A DNA stretch of 64,000 bases from Pseudoips prasinana (Eukaryota > Arthropoda > Insecta > Lepidoptera > Nolidae). A program made the position numbers and the translations under genes. Every line of letters begins with the position of its first letter. Position 1 is the stretch's first letter. This document shows, piece by piece, positions 23,393 through 33,339 of the stretch. The DNA is taken from the NCBI GenBank assembly GCA_951640165.1, contig OX621266.1:4154001-4218000 (forward strand), read 5' to 3'. Below the pieces are notes generated by a model that saw nothing but the letters and a program-made list of their open reading frames with translations, did no database searches and had not been told where the DNA came from.

Positions 23393-23523
23393 AGGCTGTG
23401 AGGTTGTGGAATTCTCTTCCACCTAACATCCGTAAAATAAACACTATCACTTTATTTAAAAAACGAGTGAAAGAACATTATCTCTTATCTTCATCCTAAT
23501 ATTTGTGTACATTGTATATGTAG

Positions 23524-23526
<3 letters not shown>
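23393..23526 (+). pseudogene. LINE ORF2 C-terminal tail, second copy
   Basis: Repeats 14224-14356 with almost no change (LWNSLPPNIRK...HYLLSSS). Beyond it the sequence enters a long (AT)n run and no longer matches the other copy. Confidence 0.75.

Positions 23527-23576
<50 letters not shown>
23527..23576. repeat. (AT)n microsatellite, about 50 bp
   Basis: Uninterrupted alternating TA, about twice as long as its counterpart near 14360. Confidence 0.95.
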
Positions 23577-23579
<3 letters not shown>

Positions 23580-23762
23580 CGCGAAGGTCTTCTTGCGTCT
23601 TTACTAACTACCACCCTGCGGCGTCCACTGAATGTAGTGAGATTTTTTATGTTTTCAATGCGTATGTAGGATATTTTAATCAGTATCATATCAGTAGTCG
23701 ACGTCAAATTTCATTTAAACGTTAAATGGTGATATTCAAATTAAATATTTCTAGCTGAATAT

Positions 23763-24128
23763 GTGCGTCCGTTCACTCTTAAATCTTTCTTGCACACTGA
23801 ATACCTGCGTATACCTACTAAACACTCCATGAACATTCCCGCCTCCATCCGAATGTATGTTTAAATCAATTCCGTATAATGCTCTGCATATATCATAATG
23901 ATTATAATAACTAAATTACATCCATCTACTATTGAATTCAGATTGGTTCCGAATAACTGAATTAGTGCGACCGTTCACTCTTAAATCTTTCTTGCACACT
24001 GAATATCTCCGTATACATTCAAAACACTGCATGCACATTCCCGCCTCCATCCAACCATATGTTTAAATCAATTCCGTATAATGTTCTGCATATATCATAA
24101 TGATTATAATAACTAAATTACATCCATC
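23763..24128. repeat. Tandem duplication, 164-bp unit with 202-bp spacing
   Basis: 23763-23926 and 23965-24128 are near-identical, beginning 'gtgcg.ccgttcactc' and ending 'ttacatccatc'. The 38 bp between them is unique. No coding content. Confidence 0.8.
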
Positions 24129-24137
24129 CTGTGCCTC

Positions 24138-24400
24138 TAAGCTTACCTGTTTATACATACTTACCTGTCCAACTCCGAACTTACCTGTTCACACCAGCCT
24201 GTGCCTTTTGAGCTTACCAGGACGAGTGAGGTAAGTTTGTATGTAGGTACAAACAGGTAAGCTCAGAGGCTCAGACTGATGTGGACAGGTAAGTCCGGAG
24301 ATGGACAGGTAAGTATGTATCAACATGTAAGCTCAGAGGTACAGGCTGGTGTGAACAGGTAAGTTCGGAGTTGGACAGGTAAGTATGTATGTATGTATTA
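24138..24400. repeat. Inverted minisatellite rich in CAGGTAAGT
   Basis: The left part (24138-24212) repeats CTTACCTG at three places and the right part (24226-24390) repeats CAGGTAAG at five places, with shared text such as 'acaccagcctgt' against 'acaggctggtgt'. The two halves are inverted copies of an approximately 70-100 bp unit. CAGGTAAGT is also the consensus 5' splice site, probably by coincidence. Confidence 0.75.
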
Positions 24401-24404
24401 CAAA

Positions 24405-25617
24405 GTCGAAACGTCTCTTCAAGAAAAAAAATTGAGGGCTGGAAGAAATTTTGTTTCTCCCTCTCTCCATCTTCCCCGTCTTCCCTTATGTGGAAAAAAT
24501 TTAAAAGATTTTGACGTGGCTGCGTTCCCTGCAATCCATCAATAATTCCTCGGGAGACAGCTAAATCCTTCCTCAACAAATTGGCCCCGTCTTATGTTCC
24601 TCTGTATGGAGAATGTCCTTCTTTGGGTATAAGTCCTCCCTCCTATGATCCTCTAGATAATCCTTTTTCTCTACCTGAGCTGGAGGCTGTATTACATAAT
24701 GTACAGGATTCAGCTCCAGGATTCGATGGTTTTCCCTACTCTTTTGATAAAATGATGGGTAATTTTGGTCAGCAATATCTTTTAGATATAATAAACTTAT
24801 GTTTCTCTCAGGGATGCGTCCCTAACAACTGGAAGACACAATTAATCATTCCAATAATAAAACCTGGGAAATCACAAAATAACCCAAATCACTATCGTCC
24901 TATAGCTCTTTCTCCTGTTATATGTAAAATATTTGAGCACCTAATTAAAAACAGGTTGAAATGGTTCGTGGAAAATAGAGGTATTTTAGCGGAATCCCAG
25001 TTTGGTTTTCGTAAAGGATTTAGCACAATGGACAGCCTCGCTAGCTTTGTGACCGATGCACTGCCTTTAGTAAGAATAAATCTGTTCTTGCAGTTTTCTT
25101 GGACATTTCAGCTGCTTATGACAGTGTTCTTCTTTCAATACTCAGGACTAAGTTAAGTCAGCTGAGTATCCCAGTAAGGATGATTCATTGTATCTGCAAT
25201 CTGCTATCAGGTCGCCTGATCAGCCTACACATTCCTGGGGAAAGGTATGGTCCCAGGTCAGTGTGGCGTGGATTACCGCAAGGCTCTGTCTTGAGTCCTT
25301 TATTGTACAATATTTATACATGTGACTTACATAGGTCTCTCAACATCAATTGCCAAATTTTGCAATATGCTGATGATCTTTGTTTGTATGTTACTGATTC
25401 GTCCATTGAAGCTGCTAAAGAATCCATGCAGGTTTCTCTAGATTCTTTAAACAACTGGCTTTTCTCCCATGGTCTCCATTTTTCTCCCCAAAAATGCTCA
25501 TCAGTCATATTTACCCGTAAAAGAGTGATCCCACATGTTCACCTAGAAATTGAGGGATCTCCTATCAGAGTTGAGGATAGAGTAAAGTTTCTGGGTGTTA
25601 CTTTAGACTCTAAATTT
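24405..25617 (+). pseudogene. LINE reverse transcriptase fragment
   Basis: The frame begins near 24435 (GWKKFCFS...), has a TGA near 24512, and continues through LAPSYVPLYGECP, the reverse transcriptase N-terminus (APGFDGFPY), HYRPIALSPVICKIFE and QFGFRKGFSTMDS. A frameshift close to 25090 moves it to the frame with FLDISAAYDSV, GLPQGSVLSPLLYN, the catalytic YADD in LQYADDLCLYV, and KFLGVTLDSKFS. At 25617 it is cut by gypsy sequence on the other strand. The motif set places it in the I/R1/Jockey group; the endonuclease and C-terminal tail are missing. Confidence 0.85.
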
Positions 25618-25859
25618 TCCGTTATGATACTTGTTAACTAAATCCTTCTGATCATTTTCGTCCACGACATTGACTATTCTTTCAGTGCATTCAACAAAGT
25701 TTTGTGTACCTTTTTTATAAAAAGATGTAATTATATTCGAAAATGTTTTCCTATGAGCTTCGTCTTCAAAATAAATAAAATACTTATTCTTATAATCTAC
25801 GTATTCTTTGAGAAATCTTTTAACTAAATCGTTATTATTTATAGGCAAATGAAGGTAAG
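25618..25859 (-). pseudogene. Gypsy-family fragment between RNase H and integrase
   Basis: About 80 residues (FLKEYVDYKNKYFIYFED...NFVECTERIV...KYHNGK) match the linker that precedes the integrase HHCC zinc finger in Ty3/gypsy elements. It belongs to a different gypsy family from its neighbour and is fused in frame to the gag-protease-RT start of gypsy copy 1 at 25860. Confidence 0.65.
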
Positions 25860-27376
25860 GAGGTAAAGGATAATAATCCCTTTTCAGCTTAGGGTTAATC
25901 GTGATTTTGTAATCGCCGCAAATACGAATATCCCCATTACTCTTAACGACGGGAACTATAGGAGTTCCATAATCGGAATAATCTATGCGGTAGATGGAAC
26001 CATCCGCTTCGAGACGTACCAGCTCCCTTTCTACTCGCGTGCGTAATGATAGCGGCACGGGCCGTGCTCGACAATAGACCGGTTTGCTATCAGTTAACTG
26101 TAGTTGAATGCGGCGTTTACAAGTGCCTAACTTATCACTAAAAACTTCCGGATATTCCTTACATAATTGAGCTACGAATCGATCCTCTACGATTTCATTG
26201 AGGTTTATTTGTTTTATTTTTAAAACTCGCATCCACTGTCGCCCTAGTAATGGTCGAGCCCCTCCTGTAATAATATAAAGTTGTAAGCCAGTGCCTACAT
26301 AACTACCTAGACGGACATCCACCTCAATGTAGCCCCGAGATTCGATTCGTGAACCCGAGTACGATCGTAATATTAAATTATCCTTAATAATAACTTTGTG
26401 CGAAAACATCTGTTTATACATAGTTTCACTTATAGCAGAGATACTACTACCAGTGTCTATCTCACATTCGACCATTTTGTTGTCAATCAGCACCTTAACA
26501 AAATATGGTTTGTTACCTGTAGCTGACACTCCGATATTGTACAATTCGTCCTCCGAACCATCACTCACATAATGTTGCCGACGGCCACCATTAACGCCGC
26601 GCACTTTACACATCACCTTCAGGTGACCCTTTTGACCGCACTCATCACAAGTGTAATTTTTATACCGACACTTATCGATCGCATGAGACTTGCCGCACCG
26701 CCAGCAGGCCCGCGCCCGCGCCGCGCCCTCCTCTGGGTGCGCGCGTGCGGCGGCTGGCGGGGCCCGGCGGCCGCGCGCGTGGTGCAGGCTGTCCCCCGCC
26801 GCTACTGCCGCGCCACCCGTCGTCCCCATGGAGTCCGTTGCCACTGTCGTGCCACTAACTTCGGCGTGCTTCTCCGCCGCTTCCAACGCTAATGCCAGCT
26901 CGATTGCCTCTTTGTATTGAATTTTCTTCTCTGCAAAAATTCTAGACCGCATGGCGTCGTTGGCGAGCCCGGAAACAAACTGGTCCCTCAAATTTTCTTC
27001 AAGCGTCGAACACGAACTGCACTTTCCGAAGTTACACGTAGCCGCTAAATGCTTCAATGACTGTAGGTAGTCCGTTAGAGATTCACCGACGCGTTGTCGA
27101 CGTAATCTAAAAACATGGCGTTCGGCGATTTCAGACCGCTGTGGTTCTAAATGATCTGTTACCAGTTTCACTAATTCGTCGTAGGTTTTACTCTCAGGAA
27201 AATCTGGTGAACATAGATCACACATCAACGCATAAGTTTCAACGCACCGTAATTAGCATTGATACTCTCAAATCGTCACTAATAGCGTTTAACTTAATAA
27301 ATTGATTAACGCGACGAATATACGTGGGCCATTGCTTCGATTTTGGATTAAATGGTTCTATTTTACCGATAGGCAT
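25860..27376 (-). pseudogene. Ty3/gypsy Gag-protease-RT start, copy 1 (truncated)
   Basis: The protein has a gag domain, two CCHC knuckles (CWRCGKSH...C and CDECGQKGH...C), the protease motif EIDTGSSISA and the reverse transcriptase N-terminus up to KLKRDYYPLP. There it switches to foreign gypsy sequence at 25859, so the catalytic part is absent. Translation would begin at the ATG near 27376, but a frameshift close to 27245 separates it from the frame that starts at 27228. It is the same as 34053-35569 of the complete copy. Confidence 0.85.
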
Positions 27377-27423
27377 TATTATCGCACACGTGTATAAAGT
27401 GAAAAGACAATCTTCGTCGCCAA

Positions 27424-27548
27424 TGTAACGTCAATGAAAGACTGGGGTTAGCGACAGACTGGTTTATTGGCCATTGAGCTTAAACTACCCACCACCTAAC
27501 AATTATAAAACTTAACCTACTATATACAAATACCGACAGAACGTCACA
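27424..27548 (-). repeat. Gypsy 5' LTR, duplicated copy
   Basis: 125 bp, TG...CA, same as 32146-32270 and 35617-35741. The adjoining 27404-27423 (TTGGCGACGAAG in element direction) is the primer-binding site. Confidence 0.85.
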
Positions 27549-28430
27549 GTGTTAAATATTGACTGTGTTTTATTGATAATTTGGGTTAGGATACGCTTTT
27601 ATCTGGAACTGATTAACACACGCAAAGTTATGTCTCACGTAAGTGCGCGTAGATCTCTAGCGAGTCGTGAGGGGGCACTCCCCCGACGGGAACTGCCCCG
27701 AGTGAACGTACAGATATCAGTTTATTTTATACTCTTGTGGTTAGGCTGAGTTAAGTATGCTAAGCCTACATATGTGTCGAATTGTTGTTTGATTTTGGTG
27801 CGACACAAAGATTATGTTTTGAAGCTATCTCTTATCATTTATGGACATGTTTTTGTGCTGTAGTTTTGTGTCATTACAGAGTCTGACAATGACACAGAGG
27901 AGTCTACCACTCCGAGTGTCAAGCAGCCTTCAGGAGTCGAGATGCCTGATGAAGTTGATGAGCCACAACCCAGCACGTCCGCATCACGTGTTGCTGAAAG
28001 TTCAAGGATGTCGTTGCCAAGCCTGAAGACTGATCGCCAGAGTTAAAAGATGGAGCCCGTGGCCGGCCTCCTGTCAGGAAGGGCCGTGTGGAACTGGAAA
28101 ACTACAGGAGTGGGGATTTTTTATAAAAAGGCGATGCCTCGCCGGCATCGCTCTCTTTCCCGACCAACAGTTGTCGAGGCTGTTACTCTGTCCGATTGTG
28201 GGTCGATTCGTAGTCTTTGTCTATAATTGTTAGCCTAGTGTAGTGCGGGTGATTTTACTTCTTTTGTTCGTTTTCTTTGTTTGAATTATAATGATTGGTT
28301 TGTTATTTGTGATTTTTGTTTCCGTAAGTTGTATTAAAATTTGTTTAAAAAAGCTACTTCTGGTCTTATTCCTTAGAGTATATTAAAATATGTAAAAGTA
28401 TTTTTTCAAAAAAATCTTGTTCACACCACT
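27549..28430 (+). other. Flank of the gypsy insertion, possible LTR-element end
   Basis: After 'gtcattacag' (27880) a short frame rich in S, T, E and P runs to TAA near 28047. Next comes a TATA-like 'tttttataaaaagg' near 28119. This could be the pol C-terminus and LTR of an older retroelement, but neither a second LTR nor a catalytic motif is seen. The same sequence is at 35742-36623. Confidence 0.3.
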
Positions 28431-28444
28431 GAAAGGAGCACTTT

Positions 28445-28562
28445 AAAAGTTGATTGTCCCGGCATAACTATTTGGGTGGCCCATAAATAGTTGTTCGCGG
28501 GACTCGAACCCGGGACACGAAGCGGCGAGGCGACTATCTTAACCACTGCGCCACACGTGCAT
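28445..28562 (-). repeat. SINE S2 fragment, copy 2
   Basis: tRNA-like head on the minus strand with 'gggttcgagtcccgcg' and 'tggcgcagtgg'; body shortened. Duplicated at 36638-36755. Confidence 0.75.
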
Positions 28563-28869
28563 ATAGTAAATTAAACAATATTTTATGTATTACTTTTATA
28601 GAAAATCTTAATTAAGTAAAGCATCAAGCAATTCACAAGCCCTTTCTTACTATTTCATCATAGTATCATACCTGACGATAAATACATTACTCATTCTCAG
28701 GTACCTATAGACGGAAAGATGGAATCTAATAAAAACAAAACTATCCGAATCCGTCGCCTATTCTCTCCCGTTTGCGCTTGTGTTAGTGCTTATTTTATGT
28801 GTAGCGATGCGGCTATGCGGCTATGTGAAAGAGATTGAAGTTCTTTACGCACACATACAAAGCGTCACT

Positions 28870-29269
28870 AACAATGTACTACCTTTTTTTTTTTTTTTTT
28901 TTTTTCATGGTGGAAATGCAAATCTTACGCATACCCGCCGCTTGGGGAGGCGACGGGTTATGTGGGACTCGCCGGGCTAGTCCCGGAATACGCACTAAAA
29001 CCACCATGGTAGCCAGCCTCACAATGCCTGTAGCGGGGGGTCTGGGTACTCGTGAACGATCTTGCCAGTACCCCCGCTGTACACTGAGCGTCTGAGACTC
29101 TCCTCCGGGGACGGGAGGGGGCCAAATGCCTCCTCCCCTCCCCTTCACGCACAAGCGCGTTTAGGCAACCTGAGCTACAGCAGGTTACCTCTTCCCGGGA
29201 CCGCTTATGTAGGACGAGTGGAGTGCCCCTCCTCCAAACGCCAGCGGTCCTAGGAACAATGTACTACCT
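28870..29269 (-). mobile_element. 5'-truncated R1-type LINE tail with 15-bp target duplication
   Basis: AACAATGTACTACCT occurs at 28870-28884 and 29255-29269. Between them, a poly(T) run (poly(A) on the minus strand) is followed by 350 bp of GC-rich sequence resembling the 3' untranslated region of R1-type LINEs. No coding motif is left. The duplicate is at 37063-37462. Confidence 0.75.
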
Positions 29270-29465
29270 ACCTCTACCTACCTATATAATTTATTTAAAG
29301 GAAGGGGCCCAACTGGGTTGAAAACCACGCAAAACATGGAAATTTAGAAATGTAAAAGTAATTTTTTGTGTACTTAATTAACTAAAACATAAATATTAAA
29401 CCAGAAATAGTTTATTATCAATGTTTATGTCAATAAAACACCACGGTGCGTCCTAGTGTATTTCC

Positions 29466-31739
29466 AATCAGAGTGGAAGATCGGCTCAATATTTGGTTGT
29501 ATCATTTGTTTTAAAGGAGAGATAATGAAGGAAGCGTCATCTCGTGTTGGTAGGCTTTCAAGTTTCAACACAGGTGAGGCTTTGTTACTTCTATTTAAAT
29601 TGTTACATTATTACGAATGCTCGGTATGTTGGAATGCTCCCAAAGGTTGTATTATTTATGTATTTATAAGACAAATACTTTAAAAACTAATTCTATGTTT
29701 AAACTAACTAGACGATAGAACCAGAATTATATCTATTATTGAATGAAAGCTATCAATGTTAGATAGTTATTAATATAATAACTTTAATTAAAAGTTCCTG
29801 AATTATTAACTGGGTTAATAGCAGTTAACTATTTACCTGATGTTGAAGCCCTTAAAGGGTTAGTCTTGAATACATGTACCTACTATCAGTGGAAGAGAAA
29901 ACTGATGTCTTGTTTGTTTAAGACCGGTCACTGACAGTCTTATTTAGTTCTCTATGGAAGATAGTAGAGGCTATTCTACAACAGCAAACATGACGTGCTG
30001 TGTTTAGGATTAACCGGAAATATTAAGTTTCATAATGATGTCTTGGTACTTAAGGCTGGCCGGCAAAGCAGTCTTCAAAGGGTCTATGGAAGATTTAGTA
30101 GAACCTTTACAAAAGTTCCAATGATGTTATTATGCAACATCTCTACCTACCATGTTGAAGATCAAGAGATCATTGATTTTTGACATTAATCACAAATGTT
30201 TAATAAACACACCTTCAAAGTATTGATTATACTGATATTGACTCAGTTAATAGTCATATAAGTGGTTCCAATTAGAACCATATTCAGATTTTCTTACTGA
30301 TATTGAATGTTTTCATATCAAGCAGTCATTACTTGGGTAATGAATACAAAGAACTAAATCTTCATAAGTGATACAAGATAGTATTACTTATACAATTGAT
30401 GTTGAAGTTTAAGAATTGTTGAACCTTGACAGGAATGCGAAGTTCCTTGAGCAGATGACTCAAATAATAATAATACAATGATGAAGTATTATTATGGGTT
30501 GACTTTGTTAACAGTCAAACCAGTGGTTGTGATTAGAACCATTCTGAAATTAACTTGCTTATATTGGATAAGCTTTCTGAAGATATTACAACATTGGAGA
30601 ATCCAAGAAGTACTTATGAAAAATTAAGGCTTCTGTGTTATTACATAAGGTTAATTATAAATATTATCCATATATAAATGTTTTCCTTGATATAATATAT
30701 ATATATTATGAACTAGAGTCATATATATTTTTGTAATAAATAAGTAAAGGTTAGAGTAGTCAAAAGATAAAGCCCTCTCATGTCTCTTGTTGTCAAAGGA
30801 CATTGACTATGACTAACAACCTACACAGACCTTTCTGTAATTGGAATAAAAGAGTATCCCTGTTAAGGATATTTGCAGTCCGGAGTGCGGAAGAAGTCTT
30901 GACCCTATGGAGCCGAAGACTATTACATCTCGCGGGGTTGCTTTGGGCGAGTACCATAGCCGCAAATAAAACAATATTGAATATTATGATATTCTAGTAT
31001 AATCTACAAACAAGCTAGAATAATCTAGAAAAGATATAAAGTCAATCTCAACAATATTTTAAGGAAAACATATATACTATGGCTGAATTAAACTATTATA
31101 TTTCAAGATGTGTGAATTAAAACAACCAATTCATTTAGGAAACATACATATAATCTAATTAGACAATATCAACAAGATATTCATTCAATAGGACTTATCA
31201 AAAAACATATTATCTTCTTAAGAAAATAAGTTATACTCCAATAAGAAGTAGTGAAAACTTTATGTTTATCAGTGAAATTATAGAATTAAAACAACATATT
31301 TATGGTTTTATATATTGAAATAAAGTTCTAATAAGATTTTAGATAACAATATGGTAATTAATTTAGGGTAAACTAGGCTTCATTAGTTCTGTCATTCTTG
31401 TACCATTACATAAGTTTAGAAAGTCATCATAAATATATGATTAGGATAAAGTTAATTTAGGATTGATTGGTTTGTTCTCCTTTTCAAAAAGTTCTTGGAT
31501 TACTATGTGCAACATAGGTTCCTACCATACTAGACGAATCACTGGCCAATTTAAATCAACTTGTTTCAATCAAATCCAGCAAGAATATAAATTCATGATT
31601 TAAGTTAAGAAAATTTAGGATCATATTAATATCAAGGAGTATTCCTTATTAGACACATAAGAGTTAGGTTCAGTTAGATACTAAATTGTATGCCGTTAGT
31701 TAGGATGATCAGGTATAGTGTTAGGGAACACATCAAATA
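29466..31739. other. AT-rich stretch with three related hairpins, no gene
   Basis: No frame longer than about 65 codons looks real. Three hairpins of one design occur at 29806-29828, 30238-30256 and 30499-30518 (stem TTRACT, loop containing GTTAA). The last two are each followed about 10 bases later by a palindrome of the type GGTTC..GAACC. I do not recognise the source. Confidence 0.4.
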
Positions 31740-32140
31740 AAAAGAATTTAGAATAGGGGGGTAGGGTGGCGAGGTACAGTGTCTTTCGCAAAGGACAAAC
31801 ACATTAAGGGAAGTTCTATCTTGCGGTTGGGATAGTCTCTGTCTTGGAGGTCCTTGTACTCGGATATGCTATCCTGGCTGACGGATACACTTCAAGTAAG
31901 GTAGGGTTTCATGTTATTGGATGCTGTCTTGGAGTGCGCTCAGGCATGCGATCCTAGTATATGGGACATGCCTGGTGTGGTTTTGTGTCCCTTCCTTTAT
32001 GCTCGGACGTGTGGTCCTGGAGCTGTGTTACACGTAGGGTCATGCCACGGGTTGGCCGCTGACGAGACGTGGTGCTGTGTGTTACGCGTAGGGTCGTGCC
32101 ACGGGTTGGCCGCTGACGAGACGTGGTGTGAGATATGTTT
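31740..32140 (+). other. GC-richer flank with a 54-bp tandem repeat
   Basis: 32024-32131 holds two copies of a 54-bp unit containing 'ccacgggttggccgctgacg'. In one frame it reads two 18-residue repeats, VGSCHGLAADETWC. Before the gypsy insertion this sequence was continuous with 35747 onward. No gene is recognised. Confidence 0.5.
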
Positions 32141-32145
32141 GTGTT

Positions 32146-32270
32146 TGTAACGTCAATGAAAGACTGGGGTTAGCGACAGACTGGTTTATTGGCCATTGAG
32201 CTTAAACTACCCACCACCTAACAATTATAAAACTTAACCTACTATATACAAATACCGACAGAACGTCACA
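32146..32270 (-). repeat. Gypsy 3' LTR
   Basis: 125 bp; same sequence as 35617-35741. The GTGTT duplication lies immediately left. Confidence 0.9.
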
Positions 32271-32357
32271 CTTCTCCCCCTTAAGCTAACAATTACATGT
32301 TTTATGTTCTCATACCTAAGTACATAGTGAAATTACAGTTTTAGTCTAAAACATTTC

Positions 32358-33339
32358 TTACACTCGTTTCGCTCTATTCAATGCACGCAGTGCGCGAGCA
32401 GATATGTCAGGCGGTGTCGGCGACGGCTTCGGCTCAGGCTGAGGTGCTTCCTGGGAACGGGTGTTCGCTGACTCCGCGATGACGCCCTGCCCCACCTTAC
32501 AGAAGCCGTCACCGCTTGACGCATCTTCAACCTCGGTCTCGGACCCATTACCACCCTCCGACACTACAGCCTGTGGAACTGAATCCGGAGCTACGCCGCT
32601 CAACCGAGATAAAGAATATCTAACCTTGTTAGTACAGGGTACAATTTGGTCCGCATGACGGCGCCACTCTGTCCCGTTACCCACATCAACTTTATAAGAA
32701 ACTGGGCCCGTTTTTTTTACAATCTTGGCTTCTGCCCATTTTTCCCCCTTCGCAGTATAATCACGTGCTAATACAGTATCACCCACCAAAAAATCTCGAT
32801 GCGCAGAAGGCGCGTTCGCGATTTGTCGCTCCTGCTGAGCGCGCACGGTGGCGGCGACATCTGGCCGGAGCGCGTCCAATCTACTACGCAGCCGCCGGCC
32901 CTGTAGTGCCACCGCCGGGGACACCCCTGTGGTAGCATGCTCACAATTGCGGTATTTGAATAGAAATCTACTGAGGGCTGCATTAATATCTTGACCCTCA
33001 TAAAAAAACGTGCAAAAATACTTCTAAATACTTTAATAGTGCACTCAGCATTCGTACTTCGCATTGGTATCGATTCTAACCTCTTGGAATGAGCGTCTAC
33101 AATTACTAGATATTTTACGCCCCCACACTCTGCGAAGTCTGCGTGTATACGCTGCCACGGGTACATCGGAAACTCCCACGGGTGCAACTGGGCCCGAGGA
33201 GGAGCATCCCGCACCGAACGACACGCCGCGCACTGTCTAAAAACCTCCTCGATGTCCCGGTCTAAGCTTTCCCAGTATATGTAGTTCCGAGCTAGACTTT
33301 TCATTTTATTCATGCCCATATGACCGTCATGAACTTCAT
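32358..33339 (-). pseudogene. Gypsy integrase remnants
   Basis: The reading begins in GHMGMNKMKSLARNYIYW with CAAC, the HHCC zinc finger of integrase, followed by PWEFPMYPWQRIHADFAE, which carries the first acidic residue of the D-D-E core. Sequence from FRSIFARF jumps with a frame change near 33010 to a segment upstream of the C-terminus (SPAVALQGRRLRSRLD), so the second aspartate and glutamate are lost. The last part, ending at 32358, has the DTVLARDY...VSYKVDVGNG chromatin-binding type domain and a variable tail. No active enzyme is possible. Confidence 0.8.

Larger units (their letters stand above)
25860..29465. repeat. Segmental duplication, copy 1 (partner 34053-37658)
   Basis: All 3,606 bp match 34053-37658 at an offset of 8193; the one difference I noticed is t at 28590 against g at 36783. 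It contains part of a gypsy element, its 5' LTR, the 5-bp target duplication on that side and about 1.9 kb of flank. The partner has the complete gypsy insertion, so this copy is derived. Confidence 0.9.

Noticed and set aside
24138..24400. Possible CRISPR-like array
   Set aside because: The repeats have variable spacing, occur in both orientations and the intervening text is itself repeated; the organism is an animal. It is an inverted minisatellite.
26572..26920. Plus-strand frames of 106 and 76 codons, repeated at 34765-35113
   Set aside because: They are antisense to the gypsy gag region with the CCHC knuckles and have no motif of their own.
28879..29154. Minus-strand frames of 91 and 64 codons ending in a lysine run, repeated at 37072-37347
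   Set aside because: They are readings of a LINE 3' untranslated region into its poly(A) tail, which makes the lysines.
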